DNA of 64,000 bases from Microbulbifer donghaiensis (GCF_900129095.1 NZ_FQVA01000001.1:2307615-2371614); one strand, 5' to 3'; positions 8,006 through 15,578 are shown, counted from the first letter of the stretch. The notes: a model not told the origin generated them from the letters alone. A program made the numbers and translations.

Positions 8006-9835
8006 ATGGCGCGCTTCGACTGCGAAATCTCCGAGTTTATCTGGGCGACCAAGTACCGCCACCGGGGCATTGGACGCGCCGGTGAGCACATCCTCGACCA
8101 GACCCTGGAGGACAGCTGGCGCCGGCTCGCCAATGCGCTGGCTGCGGTGGAGCCTCGCCAGCACGAGCTGTGGGCCCAGCGCTTCTACCACAACCTGGCG
8201 GATTTCCGCTTTCTACCCGGCGGCCGCATTCTCGCTGGCGCCGGTACCGGGCACCGGGTCACCCTGTTCAACTGCTTCGTGATGGGCACCATCGAAGACT
8301 CGATGGAGGCGATTTTCGAGCGCCTCAAGGAGGGGGCGCTGACCATGCAGCAGGGCGGCGGTATCGGCTGCGACTTTTCCACGCTGCGGCCGGCCGGCAG
8401 CTGCGCGCAGCACACCGGCACTGTCGCCTCGGGACCCGTGTCGTTTATGCGTATCTGGGATGCCATGTGCGCGACCTTGCTGTCTACCGGCAGCCGCCGC
8501 GGCGCGATGATGGCGACGCTGCGCTGCGATCACCCGGACATAGAGCAGTTTGTCGAGGCCAAGCGGGATCCCCGCGAGCTGCGCCACTTCAATCTGTCGG
8601 TGCTGGTCAGCGACGATTTCATGGCGGCAGTGGCCGGCGATGAAGAATGGCCGCTGGTATTCCCGGACCGCCAGCTGGAGGGGCAGGGCGGCGACTTGAT
8701 TCCGCGCCGCTGGAGTGGCGCAGCCGACGTCGTGCCCTGTCGGGTCCTGCGACGCCTGCCGGCGCGGCAGCTGTGGCAGAAGATTATGCACGCCACCTAC
8801 GACTGCGCCGAACCGGGGGTGCTGTTTATCGACCAGATCAACCGGCACAACAACCTCTACTATCGCGAGCACATCAGCGCGACCAACCCCTGCGGCGAGA
8901 TTCCGCTGCCGCCGTACGGCGCCTGCAATCTGGGCTCGATCAACTTAACGCGGTTCGTGCGCGAACCCTTCAGCGACCGCGCGCGGCTGGACTGGGACGG
9001 CATCCGCGACTGCGCGGCCCTGGGGGTGCGCATGCTCGACAACGTCATCGAGCTGTCCCGCTATCCGCTGCCGGCGCAGGAACAGCAGGCCCGCGGCAGC
9101 CGGCGGATCGGCATCGGTATCACCGGTCTTGCCGACGCCCTGATCACCCTGGGCATGCACTACGACAGCGACGCGGCGCGGGACCTGGCCGCACGGGTCA
9201 TGCGCACCCTGCGCGACAGCGCCTACGGCAGCGCCATTGCGCTGGCAGAGGAGAAAGGCACATTTCCGTTCTTCCAGCGCGATGACTACCTGCGCGGCGC
9301 CGATATCCGAGCGCTGCCGGACGCGCTGCAGCGCGCCATCGCCGAGCGCGGCATCCGCAACAGTCACCTGATAGCGATCGCGCCCACCGGCACCATCAGC
9401 CTGCTGGCGAACTGCGTTTCCAGTGGCGTGGAACCGGTGTTCGATTTTCGCCACCGCCGCCGGGTGCTGACCGCCACCGGCGCCTACCGCGAGTTCGAAA
9501 TCGTCGATCCCGCCTACCGGCTCTGGTGCGACTCGGGCGGCAATTGCGGCGCCTTGCCGCCGACTTTTGTCGCGGCGCGCAGCCTGTCGCCGCGGGCCCA
9601 TCTTCTAATGGAAGCGGCACTGCAGCCATTTGTGGACAATGCAATTTCGAAAACAGTGAACGTTCCGGCGGATTATCCTTTCGAAAAATTCGAATCCCTC
9701 TATCGCGAGGCCTTCGAGCTGGGTCTGAAGGGCTGCACCACTTTCCGCCCCAATCCCATCACCCAGTCGGTCCTGACCAGCGGTGCCGAGCAGCCGGCCG
9801 GTCACTGCTGCGATATCGAGCGGGAGGGCGAGTGA
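8006..9835 (+). CDS. Adenosylcobalamin-dependent (class II) ribonucleotide reductase
   Basis: 609 residues. Reduces ribonucleotides to deoxyribonucleotides using a radical from coenzyme B12, so it needs neither oxygen nor a second subunit. Visible family motifs are FNCFVMGTIEDSM (first redox cysteine), QQGGGIGCDFS, the active-site triad NPCGEIPLPPYGACNLGSINL (radical cysteine, glutamate and second redox cysteine, about 293-313) and PTGTISLLANCVSSGVEP. It ends with GHCCDIE and lacks the C-terminal TSCPD-type extension of longer homologues. The ATG at 8006 has a weak ribosome site and lies 16 bp after a MITE-like element, so the native promoter may be displaced. I saw no cobalamin riboswitch. 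A strong terminator follows at 9973. Confidence 0.88.
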   Translation: MARFDCEISEFIWATKYRHRGIGRAGEHILDQTLEDSWRRLANALAAVEPRQHELWAQRFYHNLADFRFLPGGRILAGAGTGHRVTLFNCFVMGTIEDSMEAIFERLKEGALTMQQGGGIGCDFSTLRPAGSCAQHTGTVASGPVSFMRIWDAMCATLLSTGSRRGAMMATLRCDHPDIEQFVEAKRDPRELRHFNLSVLVSDDFMAAVAGDEEWPLVFPDRQLEGQGGDLIPRRWSGAADVVPCRVLRRLPARQLWQKIMHATYDCAEPGVLFIDQINRHNNLYYREHISATNPCGEIPLPPYGACNLGSINLTRFVREPFSDRARLDWDGIRDCAALGVRMLDNVIELSRYPLPAQEQQARGSRRIGIGITGLADALITLGMHYDSDAARDLAARVMRTLRDSAYGSAIALAEEKGTFPFFQRDDYLRGADIRALPDALQRAIAERGIRNSHLIAIAPTGTISLLANCVSSGVEPVFDFRHRRRVLTATGAYREFEIVDPAYRLWCDSGGNCGALPPTFVAARSLSPRAHLLMEAALQPFVDNAISKTVNVPADYPFEKFESLYREAFELGLKGCTTFRPNPITQSVLTSGAEQPAGHCCDIEREGE

Positions 9836-9972
9836 TACCCACAGGGACATCTGCGCCACTGCCGGCCGTTAACGCTTCTTTACTCAATGCAAAGGAACCA
9901 CCTTATGTGGCGCCCCTCTAAATAGACAAATCATTGTTGCTCCTCAAACCCCCAACACAATCAGCTTCCCCG

Positions 9973-10007
9973 GCCCCGAAACCTCCCCAACATCGGGGCT
10001 TTTTTTT
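9973..10007 (+). terminator. Intrinsic terminator after the class II reductase
   Basis: Stem GCCCCGA (9973-9979) with TCGGGGC (9993-9999), loop AACCTCCCCAACA, then eight T to 10007. The 70 bases before it carry several C runs (CGCCCCTC, AACCCCCAAC, TTCCCCGG), so this may be the end of a C-rich small RNA as well as the terminator of the reductase gene. It aligns well with the terminator at 4181-4216. Confidence 0.85.
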
Positions 10008-10139
10008 GCCCGGTATAAACAGTGGCTATTGCCCCGATTGGAATCCACTGGCGGAACAGCGGCGTAAAAAGCGCTACTATTTTTGTGCTACTTCCGTGCG
10101 AGCGGTCACCGATTTACTGGGGAAACGGGCGTCGCGAGC

Positions 10140-10280
10140 CTAATGTTGTACTGGTTGGGAGCAGAAAGATTTTGTGGGTGTGAACCCACAGGCGCATCCG
10201 TCCCCCTGGGTGCGTCTGTAAGTGCCCGTCCCCAAGGGCACTAACCCCTAGCCGGTAGTCCCCATCTACCGGCTTTTTTT
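10140..10280 (+). ncRNA. Candidate structured small RNA with UCCCC loops
   Basis: No plausible gene covers this stretch, yet it folds into four consecutive hairpins. TGTGGGT/ACCCACA is at about 10173-10190. GCGCATCC/GGGTGCGT follows, with loop GTCCCCCT. AGTGCCC/GGGCACT (about 10220-10241) has loop GTCCCCAA. The terminator stem GCCGGTAG/CTACCGGC (10251-10273) has loop TCCCCAT and seven T. Three loops in a row present UCCCC, which could pair with AGGGG-type ribosome-binding sites. The 5' end and promoter are not identified. The locus lies before engB, the position of ErsA in Pseudomonas. The alternative is a protein-binding leader or attenuator. Confidence 0.55.
10251..10280 (+). terminator. 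Intrinsic terminator of the candidate UCCCC-loop RNA
   Basis: Perfect 8-bp stem GCCGGTAG/CTACCGGC with a 7-nt loop (TCCCCAT) followed by seven T. A strong terminator with no protein gene close upstream on this strand. Confidence 0.88.
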
Positions 10281-10362
10281 ATGCCCGCTGTATTCGGCGG
10301 CCGCCGTCCCGCGGCGGCGACAAGAAATCAGGCGCGTGCTTCTTCTTTGATTTGTTGCAAAC

Positions 10363-10381
10363 GATAATGATTCGCAATAAC
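10363..10381 (+). promoter_or_regulatory. Fur box
   Basis: GATAATGATTCGCAATAAC matches the 19-bp Fur consensus (GATAATGATAATCATTATC) at 14 of 19 positions, with the left nine perfect. It lies 30 bp before the GTG start at 10411, a place where bound Fur-Fe would block transcription, so the downstream genes are probably induced by iron starvation. Confidence 0.7.
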
Positions 10382-10410
10382 CTGCTCGCAGGTCAAACGA
10401 GGATTTCGCC

Positions 10411-10857
10411 GTGAAGTTACGATTTCTCTGTGCCAATCACCGCCAGTGGCTGACGGCCGATAGCGGGCGCGCGGAACAGGCGTGGCTGGATTGGGTCGAG
10501 AGGGGCGCCACTCTCTGTGAAGAGGGCAACCACGCCGAGGCTATTCCGCTGCTGGGCTGCGCCTTCGACCTGGCCAGTTTCCTGCTCGGTGAGCACTGGC
10601 CGGGCTATGCGGTCGCGGCGGTGCGCTTCAGTGACACTGCCCGCCAGCTGATGGCGGCCTACCGCCGGAACGGTGAATCCGGCCCGGCCAACTACATACT
10701 GGTGGGTGCCAGTTCGCTGCTGGCGCGGGAGCTGCACGATCGCCGTAACTACCAGGTCACCGCGGACTGCATCCGCACGCTCTACGCCGGCCAGCCGCAC
10801 GCGGCGGCGCCGCAGCCCTGGCCGAAGGACAGCGCCGGCGCCCGGCGCCTGCACTGA
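10411..10857 (+). CDS. Hypothetical, predicted Fur-regulated protein
   Basis: 148 residues starting at GTG 10411, preceded by an ACGAGGA ribosome site. No signal peptide or membrane segment. It is mostly helical, and the stretch GATLCEEGNHAEAIPLLGCAFDLASFLL (quoted by its start GATLCEEGNHAEAIPLLGCA) looks like a single tetratricopeptide-type helical hairpin, followed by more helices with Cys and His residues. I do not recognise the family. The Fur box directly upstream is the best clue: a role in iron-limited growth. The next small gene follows 15 bp later and may be part of the same transcript. It lies between the candidate UCCCC-loop RNA and engB. Confidence 0.7.
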   Translation: MKLRFLCANHRQWLTADSGRAEQAWLDWVERGATLCEEGNHAEAIPLLGCAFDLASFLLGEHWPGYAVAAVRFSDTARQLMAAYRRNGESGPANYILVGASSLLARELHDRRNYQVTADCIRTLYAGQPHAAAPQPWPKDSAGARRLH

Positions 10858-10872
10858 GCCGGCGATCGCCGC

Positions 10873-11082
10873 ATGGACGCCGTCGAGTCAGCGCAATTTC
10901 TGCAGATTGAGATACGCGAGGAAACGCTGGTGCTGCTGCTGGCCCAGCGGCGCCTGCGCGCCGAAGAGCTGCGCGGCCTGACCCCGCAGGCGCGCCGGCA
11001 ATTGCGGCGGCTACTGCTGCGGTCGCTGTTGTCGGGCCCGGATCGGGATGGCGGCGCCGGTCTCGGCAGGGCACGCTGGTAA
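10873..11082 (+). CDS. Small helical protein, possibly co-transcribed with the Fur-box gene
   Basis: 69 residues, ATG at 10873, 15 bp after the previous stop. The ribosome site is poor. The core sequence (QIEIREETLVLLLAQRRLRA, then EELRGLTPQARRQLRRLLLR) is a basic amphipathic helix pair that looks like a genuine small protein rather than random GC-rich sequence. The C-terminal Gly/Arg tail is less convincing. No family recognised. If real, it would be under the same Fur control. It converges on engB (minus strand, ends at 11104). Confidence 0.45.
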   Translation: MDAVESAQFLQIEIREETLVLLLAQRRLRAEELRGLTPQARRQLRRLLLRSLLSGPDRDGGAGLGRARW

Positions 11083-11103
11083 AAGCCCCGGGCGGGGCGG
11101 ATC

Positions 11104-11742
11104 TCACTGCTCCAGCGCGAGCCACGCGTTCAGCTTGCGCTCCAGCTTGTCGAGGCCGGTCTTCTTGGTCGACGAGAAGATCTGCACGCTCACCCCGGTA
11201 TCCAGCCCCTGCTCCTTCAGCGCCTTCTCCACCGCAAAGCGGGTGTTGTTGGCGGGACCATTCTTCAGCTTGTCGGCCTTGGTCAGCAGTATGTGTGCTG
11301 GCAGGCCGGACTGCACCGCCCAGGTCAGCATCTGCAGGTCGAACTCTTTCAACGGCTGGCGGATATCCATCAGCAGAATCAGGCCGCGCAGGCACTCCCG
11401 CTTCTCGAGGTAGAAGGCCAGGTGGCGCTGCCACTCGTCCTTCATCGACCGCGCCACCTTGGCGTAGCCGTAACCGGGCAGGTCCACCAGGCGCTGCTGG
11501 TCGGACACGCGGAAGAAATTGATCAGCTGGGTGCGCCCCGGTGTTTTGGAGGTGCGCGCCAGCTTATTGTTGCCGGTCAGGGCATTGATCGCACTGGACT
11601 TGCCGGCGTTGGAGCGCCCGGCGAAGGCTACCTCGGCACCGGTGTCCTCGGGGCACTCCGCCAGGGTCGGCGCGCTGGTGAGGAACTGCACAGTGCGGTA
11701 GTTGAGTTTTTCCGGATGGGGTTCGGTTTGCATATCTGGCAT
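11104..11742 (-). CDS. engB: Ribosome biogenesis GTP-binding protein EngB (YihA/YsxC)
   Basis: 212 residues, usual size for this essential GTPase that assists assembly of the large ribosomal subunit. All G motifs are visible: G1 GRSNAGKSS (42-50), G2 KTPGRTQ (65-71), G3 [10 protein letters not shown] (86-95), G4 TKADK (about 155-159). The gene is transcribed leftward and shares about 120 bp of upstream DNA with cytochrome c4, as in Pseudomonas. There polA lies close by; here 7 kb of accessory DNA separates them. Confidence 0.97.
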   Translation of the reverse strand: MPDMQTEPHPEKLNYRTVQFLTSAPTLAECPEDTGAEVAFAGRSNAGKSSAINALTGNNKLARTSKTPGRTQLINFFRVSDQQRLVDLPGYGYAKVARSMKDEWQRHLAFYLEKRECLRGLILLMDIRQPLKEFDLQMLTWAVQSGLPAHILLTKADKLKNGPANNTRFAVEKALKEQGLDTGVSVQIFSSTKKTGLDKLERKLNAWLALEQ

Positions 11743-11864
11743 GGTTTAGTCTGCTGATTCGGTACACTCGCTTGGCGCGCAAGTATATAATGCCGCGGAT
11801 TACGCGTCGCAGGACTATTGGGGGCGGCGCAGATGCCATATTTCAGCGCGCAATGGGACGACGT

Positions 11865-12521
11865 ATGAACAGCATTATAAAGAACACCGCTCTGGCTCTC
11901 GGTCTGGCTCTGCTGGGGACTGCACCCCTGGCCATGGCGGCCGGAGATGCCACCGCGGGCAAGGCGAAGGCCGCTCAGTGCGCCGCCTGTCACGGTGCCG
12001 ACGGCAACAGCCCGGCGCCGACCTTCCCGAAGCTGGCGGGACAGGGTGAGAAATACCTGGCCAAGCAGCTGATGGATATCAAGAGCGGTGCGCGCCCGGT
12101 ACCACAGATGATCGGCCAGCTCGACAATTTCAACGAGCAGGACCTGCAGGACATGGCCGCTTTCTTCGCCTCCCAGCAGATTCAGCTGGCCGGTTCCGAG
12201 GCCATTTCCGTGATGCTGAACAGTGGCGAAAGCGTAGACGGCCTGATCCTGGGCCGCGACCTGTTCCGCGCCGGCAACTCGCAAACCGGCGTGCCGGCCT
12301 GCATGGGCTGCCACTCGCCGACCGGCGTGGGCAATGCGCCGGCGGGCTACCCGCGCCTGTCTGGTCAGTTCGCCCAGTATGTGGAGACCCAGCTGAAGGC
12401 ATTCCGCGAGGGTACTCGCGCCAACGATGGCGACACCCGCATGATGCGCACCGTGGCCAAGCAGCTGTCCGACGCGGAGATCAAGGCGCTGGCCAACTAT
12501 GTGGCGGGCCTGACCGACTGA
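11865..12521 (+). CDS. Cytochrome c4 (dihaem, periplasmic)
   Basis: 218 residues from the ATG at 11865. A longer in-frame start at 11772 would put 31 basic residues before the signal peptide, so it is rejected. The signal peptide is NTALALGLALLGTAPLAMAA. There are two haem sites, CAACH (39-43) and CMGCH (about 145-149), in two homologous c-type domains. Candidate axial methionines are in PVPQMIGQL and TRMMRTVAKQL. Cytochrome c4 carries electrons from the bc1 complex to terminal oxidases such as cbb3. It is followed by a strong terminator and then dsbA, the same order as in Pseudomonas. Confidence 0.95.
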   Translation: MNSIIKNTALALGLALLGTAPLAMAAGDATAGKAKAAQCAACHGADGNSPAPTFPKLAGQGEKYLAKQLMDIKSGARPVPQMIGQLDNFNEQDLQDMAAFFASQQIQLAGSEAISVMLNSGESVDGLILGRDLFRAGNSQTGVPACMGCHSPTGVGNAPAGYPRLSGQFAQYVETQLKAFREGTRANDGDTRMMRTVAKQLSDAEIKALANYVAGLTD

Positions 12522-12545
12522 TCGCAGCGCGTCTAGCTACCGAAA

Positions 12546-12570
12546 GGCCGGTCACAGACCGGCCTTTTTT
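12546..12570 (+). terminator. Intrinsic terminator after cytochrome c4
   Basis: Perfect 8-bp stem GGCCGGTC/GACCGGCC with loop ACA, followed by six T. Confidence 0.92.
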
Positions 12571-12643
12571 GTGCCCGATAACTGCCTGGATCCGGCTCGA
12601 TCAACGCATTTCTGCCAAATTGTGCATTTATTGGCCAGGATCC

Positions 12644-12672
12644 TTGCTTGTGCGCGCGGGAACTTAAATAAT
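12644..12672 (+). promoter_or_regulatory. Candidate sigma-70 promoter of dsbA
   Basis: TTGCTT (12644-12649), 17-bp spacer, AATAAT (12667-12672), placing the transcript start about 55 bp before the dsbA ATG. Inferred from hexamers only. Confidence 0.45.
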
Positions 12673-12735
12673 CTGCGCTGTCTATTGAGTACTAATGAGG
12701 CCCCCGGGTCGAAAAAATAAAGTTGGAGAAGACTT

Positions 12736-13434
12736 ATGAGAGCCGTCGTCGCCCCCCTGTTCAAGGGATTCGCCATGGTTTTGGCAATGCTGTTCAGCCT
12801 GGTCGCCTGTGCCCAGGACAGCGGTGAGTTCAAGGCCGGTCAGCACTACCAGGTCCTGCCGGAGGCGGTGCCGCAGAAAGACGACAGCAAGATCGAGGTG
12901 ACCGAGCTGTTCTGGTACGGCTGCGGCCACTGCTACCACTTCGAGCCGTCCCTGAACACCTGGAAGAAAGACGTCCCGGAGGACGTCACGCTGCTGAAGA
13001 TCCCCGCTATCTGGCAGCCGGTGATGGAAGTGCATGCCCGCATGTACTACGTGGCCGACGCCATGGGCGTGCTGGACACGATGCACGCACCGATCTTCAA
13101 CGCGGTCAACAACCAGCGCAAGATGTTCGCCACCCGCGACGGCCGCGACTGGAACGCCGATCTGGCGGCGATCGAGGCGCTGTTCAACAAGCATGGCACC
13201 GATGGCGCCAAGGCCGCCAAGCTGATGAACTCCTTCGCCGTCAACAGCAAGGTCAAGCAGGGTATGGCCAATCAGCGCGCCTACCAGCTGTCCGGCACTC
13301 CGGAAATGGTAGTGGCCGGCAAGTACCGTATCAGCACCTCTCTGCCGGGCCTGAAAGGCAAGAGCAATGGTCAGGAACTGATGCTGCAGGTGGCAGACTA
13401 CCTGATTGCCAAGGAGCGCGCCGAGCGCGGCTGA
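12736..13434 (+). CDS. dsbA: Thiol:disulfide interchange protein DsbA
   Basis: 232 residues. Periplasmic oxidase that introduces disulfide bonds into exported proteins. Active site WYGCGHCYHF (Cys63 and Cys66) and the cis-proline loop SGTPEMVVAGKYR (about 186-198) are both present, with the helical insertion in between. The start is preceded by TTGGAGAAG. The signal sequence ends LFSLVACAQD: this can be read as an ordinary signal peptidase I site (ACA-QD) or as a lipobox LVAC, which would make this a lipid-anchored DsbA. Terminated by a hairpin at 13451. Ecotin (15007) and the c-type cytochromes nearby are exported proteins with cysteines, possible clients. Confidence 0.95.
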   Translation: MRAVVAPLFKGFAMVLAMLFSLVACAQDSGEFKAGQHYQVLPEAVPQKDDSKIEVTELFWYGCGHCYHFEPSLNTWKKDVPEDVTLLKIPAIWQPVMEVHARMYYVADAMGVLDTMHAPIFNAVNNQRKMFATRDGRDWNADLAAIEALFNKHGTDGAKAAKLMNSFAVNSKVKQGMANQRAYQLSGTPEMVVAGKYRISTSLPGLKGKSNGQELMLQVADYLIAKERAERG

Positions 13435-13450
13435 TCGCTTCGGTAATCCA

Positions 13451-13476
13451 AAACCCCGCCGCGAGCGGGGTTTTTT
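13451..13476 (+). terminator. Intrinsic terminator after dsbA
   Basis: AACCCCGC/GCGGGGTT stem with loop CGCGA and a run of six T. Confidence 0.9.
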
Positions 13477-13479
13477 GTA

Positions 13480-13660
13480 GCTCGGCACATCCCTGTGCCT
13501 CGCCCGCTTCGCGGGCAGCCCCAGGCTGCGCAAATTTGTTCCAGACAAATTTGTCGGGCCATTCCTGGCTCGGAACGCCGAACCGCTCACCCCTGCGGGA
13601 GCAGCCTTCGGCTGTGCAAAACGGTAGTCCGTGGCGTTTCGTGTGCCCATCGGTTGCTAA
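13480..13660. repeat. Cluster of short imperfect palindromes
   Basis: A non-coding stretch packed with small hairpins: GGCACAtccctGTGCC, GCCCGCttcGCGGGC, CAAATTTGttccagaCAAATTTG and AGCAGCCttcGGCTGTG. Such clusters are typical of intergenic palindromic repeat families in gammaproteobacteria. I see no ribosome site or credible reading frame. It separates dsbA from the FTR1-like cytochrome gene and may carry that gene's promoter. Confidence 0.45.
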
Positions 13661-13752
13661 TGGTGCGACCGAACAGCACTTTGTATTCATTTCGGCGCCG
13701 TTTCTGGCGTTGGCCTGCTAACCTTTTGCCGAATCCAGAAAAAGAATTTCCG

Positions 13753-14964
13753 ATGCGACGCAACCGGTCAGTTTCCCGTCTGAGCCTGTTCTTGAGCCTG
13801 TGCTTGTGGCTGTCGCCGGCGGTGCTAGCGCAGGACGCGCCGCAGCGGGAACCCCTCGCCGCCCAGGCCAGCAATCTCCTCTCTTATATCGCCGTGGATT
13901 ACGGTGATTCGGTGAAGAGCGGCGAAATTCAGGACAATTCCCTATATCAGCAGCAGCGCCGCTATCTGGCGCAGGCTCTGGAGCTGGTGCGCCAGCTACC
14001 GGACAAGCCCGGGCGCGCAGCGCTGGAAAACAGCGTGCTGGAACTGGATGTGGCCATTGCCGAAAAGCGCGATGGCGAGCAGGTGCGCCGCCGCGCCAAT
14101 GCCGCCGCCGACCGCCTCGCGGCACTCTACCAGCTGCAGCGCTCACCAGCGGAAACGTTGCCCTCGGCGGCCTTTGCCCGGCCCCTCTACCGGGAGCGCT
14201 GTGCCGGCTGCCACGGTGCCGGCGGCCAGGGCCGCGCCGGCGCACCGGACCTGAGCGACCCGAAGCGCATGGCCAGTTTCAGCCTCTACGACCTCTACAA
14301 CACCCTGGATCCGCTCGCCGACGCGGTACACGCTGCGCGTATCGACGGTGATCTCAGCAGCGCCCAGCGCTGGGCGCTGGCCGTCACCGTCGCCAACTTC
14401 GCGGTGGCCGGCGATGAACCGCCGCCGGCGGACCTGGCCCAGCGCTACCCGGCGCTGATCGGCCTGCCCGGCATGGCCACCACGCGGCCGGTCGAGCTGC
14501 CCGACGATGCCGCCGCCGCGCTGCTGTGGTCGCGGGGGCACCCGGAGCGGGTGCGGGCGCTGGAACACCCACTGGCCCGCGCCGACGGTCTGCTCGAACT
14601 GGCGCAGACCGCCTACCGCGCCGGCGACACCGCCAGTGCCTATCACAAATTGATGCTCGCCTTTCGCGAAGGCTACCTGCCGGTGCGCGAACAACTGGCG
14701 GAGCGCGATGCCCCGCTGGCCGCGCAGCTGTCCGAATACTGGCAGGGACTGCGCACTGCGATCCTCGGCGACGCGCCCAACGCCGAAGTGATTGCCGCGT
14801 TCCAGCGTCTGCGCGGGTCGCTCAACCAGGCCCGCGCCGGCCTGGAACCGCCCGCCGGGACCCATCGCTATTACCTGTGGGCCGCGTTTCTTTTCGCCGC
14901 CGCCCTGGCATTGGGTCTGCTGCTGTGGTTCGGCCTACGGCGCCGAAAACTGACTAGACTATAA
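13753..14964 (+). CDS. FTR1-like periplasmic domain with cytochrome c haem site, permease missing
   Basis: 403 residues from the ATG at 13753; in-frame codons further upstream lie in the palindrome cluster and are unlikely. The signal peptide ends WLSPAVLAQD. The region ALLSYIAVDYGDSV-like (here NLLSYIAVDYGDSVKSGEI) and the later block AYRAGDTASAYHKLMLAFRE match the periplasmic part of bacterial FTR1-family iron permeases. Between them is one haem c site, CAGCH (150-154). In FTR1 proteins a seven-helix permease follows. Here there is only one transmembrane helix (about 370-392) and a short basic tail. It is probably a membrane-anchored haem protein that could oxidise or hand over iron. Ecotin follows 42 bp later. 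Confidence 0.7.
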   Translation: MRRNRSVSRLSLFLSLCLWLSPAVLAQDAPQREPLAAQASNLLSYIAVDYGDSVKSGEIQDNSLYQQQRRYLAQALELVRQLPDKPGRAALENSVLELDVAIAEKRDGEQVRRRANAAADRLAALYQLQRSPAETLPSAAFARPLYRERCAGCHGAGGQGRAGAPDLSDPKRMASFSLYDLYNTLDPLADAVHAARIDGDLSSAQRWALAVTVANFAVAGDEPPPADLAQRYPALIGLPGMATTRPVELPDDAAAALLWSRGHPERVRALEHPLARADGLLELAQTAYRAGDTASAYHKLMLAFREGYLPVREQLAERDAPLAAQLSEYWQGLRTAILGDAPNAEVIAAFQRLRGSLNQARAGLEPPAGTHRYYLWAAFLFAAALALGLLLWFGLRRRKLTRL

Positions 14965-15006
14965 AAGATTTACGCGCCAGCACGTCACAGAGGTAGGGAG
15001 GTCGCC

Positions 15007-15474
15007 ATGGCACTGCGCTATGCCCTGTTCGCCACACTGTTTTGCCTTTTTCCTGCGGCAGACGCAGCCGACCTGGATGCCTTTCCCGCCTCGCTGGACG
15101 GCAAGCCGCGCCAGGTAATACGGCTGCCCAAGGTGGCGAACGAAGGCCGCTTTATGGTGGAACTGGTTCCGGGGCGGGTCGAGCTGGTCGACTGTAACCT
15201 GCGTAGCTACAGCGCGCGGCTTCAGCGCAAAACCGTGGCCGGCTGGGGGTATTCCTACTATGTACTTTCCGATCTGCAGCTGGGCCCGACCACGCTGAAA
15301 GCCTGCCCCCCGGACTCCAGAAAAGTGCGGCGATTCGTCCGGGTCCGCGGCGACGAGCTGATGCTGCCCTACAACAGCCGCCTGCCCCTGGTCGTATACG
15401 TGCCCGAGGGCGTGGAACTCAAATACCGCGTCTGGCGCGCGGACAAGACACTCTCGGAAGCGCGCACCGAATAA
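15007..15474 (+). CDS. eco: Ecotin, periplasmic serine protease inhibitor
   Basis: 155 residues with a signal peptide (cleaved near ADA-AD). Conserved ecotin features: KPRQVIRLP, VELVDCNLRSYS (Cys63), AGWGYSYYVLSDL, ACP (Cys100, partner of Cys63), MLPYNSRLPLVVYVPEGVELKYRVW (given by its start MLPYNSRLPLVVY). Aligned to E. coli ecotin, the reactive-site bond Met84-Met85 becomes Leu97-Lys98. The inhibitor should therefore still favour chymotrypsin- or elastase-like proteases, as a large hydrophobic P1 does. A good ribosome site (GAGGTAGGGAGG) supports the ATG. Ecotin protects against host or neighbour proteases; it may be co-transcribed with the haem protein upstream. Confidence 0.95.
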   Translation: MALRYALFATLFCLFPAADAADLDAFPASLDGKPRQVIRLPKVANEGRFMVELVPGRVELVDCNLRSYSARLQRKTVAGWGYSYYVLSDLQLGPTTLKACPPDSRKVRRFVRVRGDELMLPYNSRLPLVVYVPEGVELKYRVWRADKTLSEARTE

Positions 15475-15578
15475 TCACGCACGGCGCACGCCAGGCCCGG
15501 ACTGGCGCCTGAATAAATATTTTTGAAGCTTCTGCTGCCACGGTGGGATTTTGCGTCTAGCCTTATTTGACAAGGGAC

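Noticed and set aside
9934-10143. 69-codon open frame after the class II reductase
   Set aside because: It runs across a strong intrinsic terminator, begins in a C-rich non-coding stretch and lacks a ribosome site.
13495-13752. Longer N-terminus for the FTR1-like haem protein
   Set aside because: The extra 86 residues are encoded in the palindrome cluster and would hide the signal peptide that starts at 13753.
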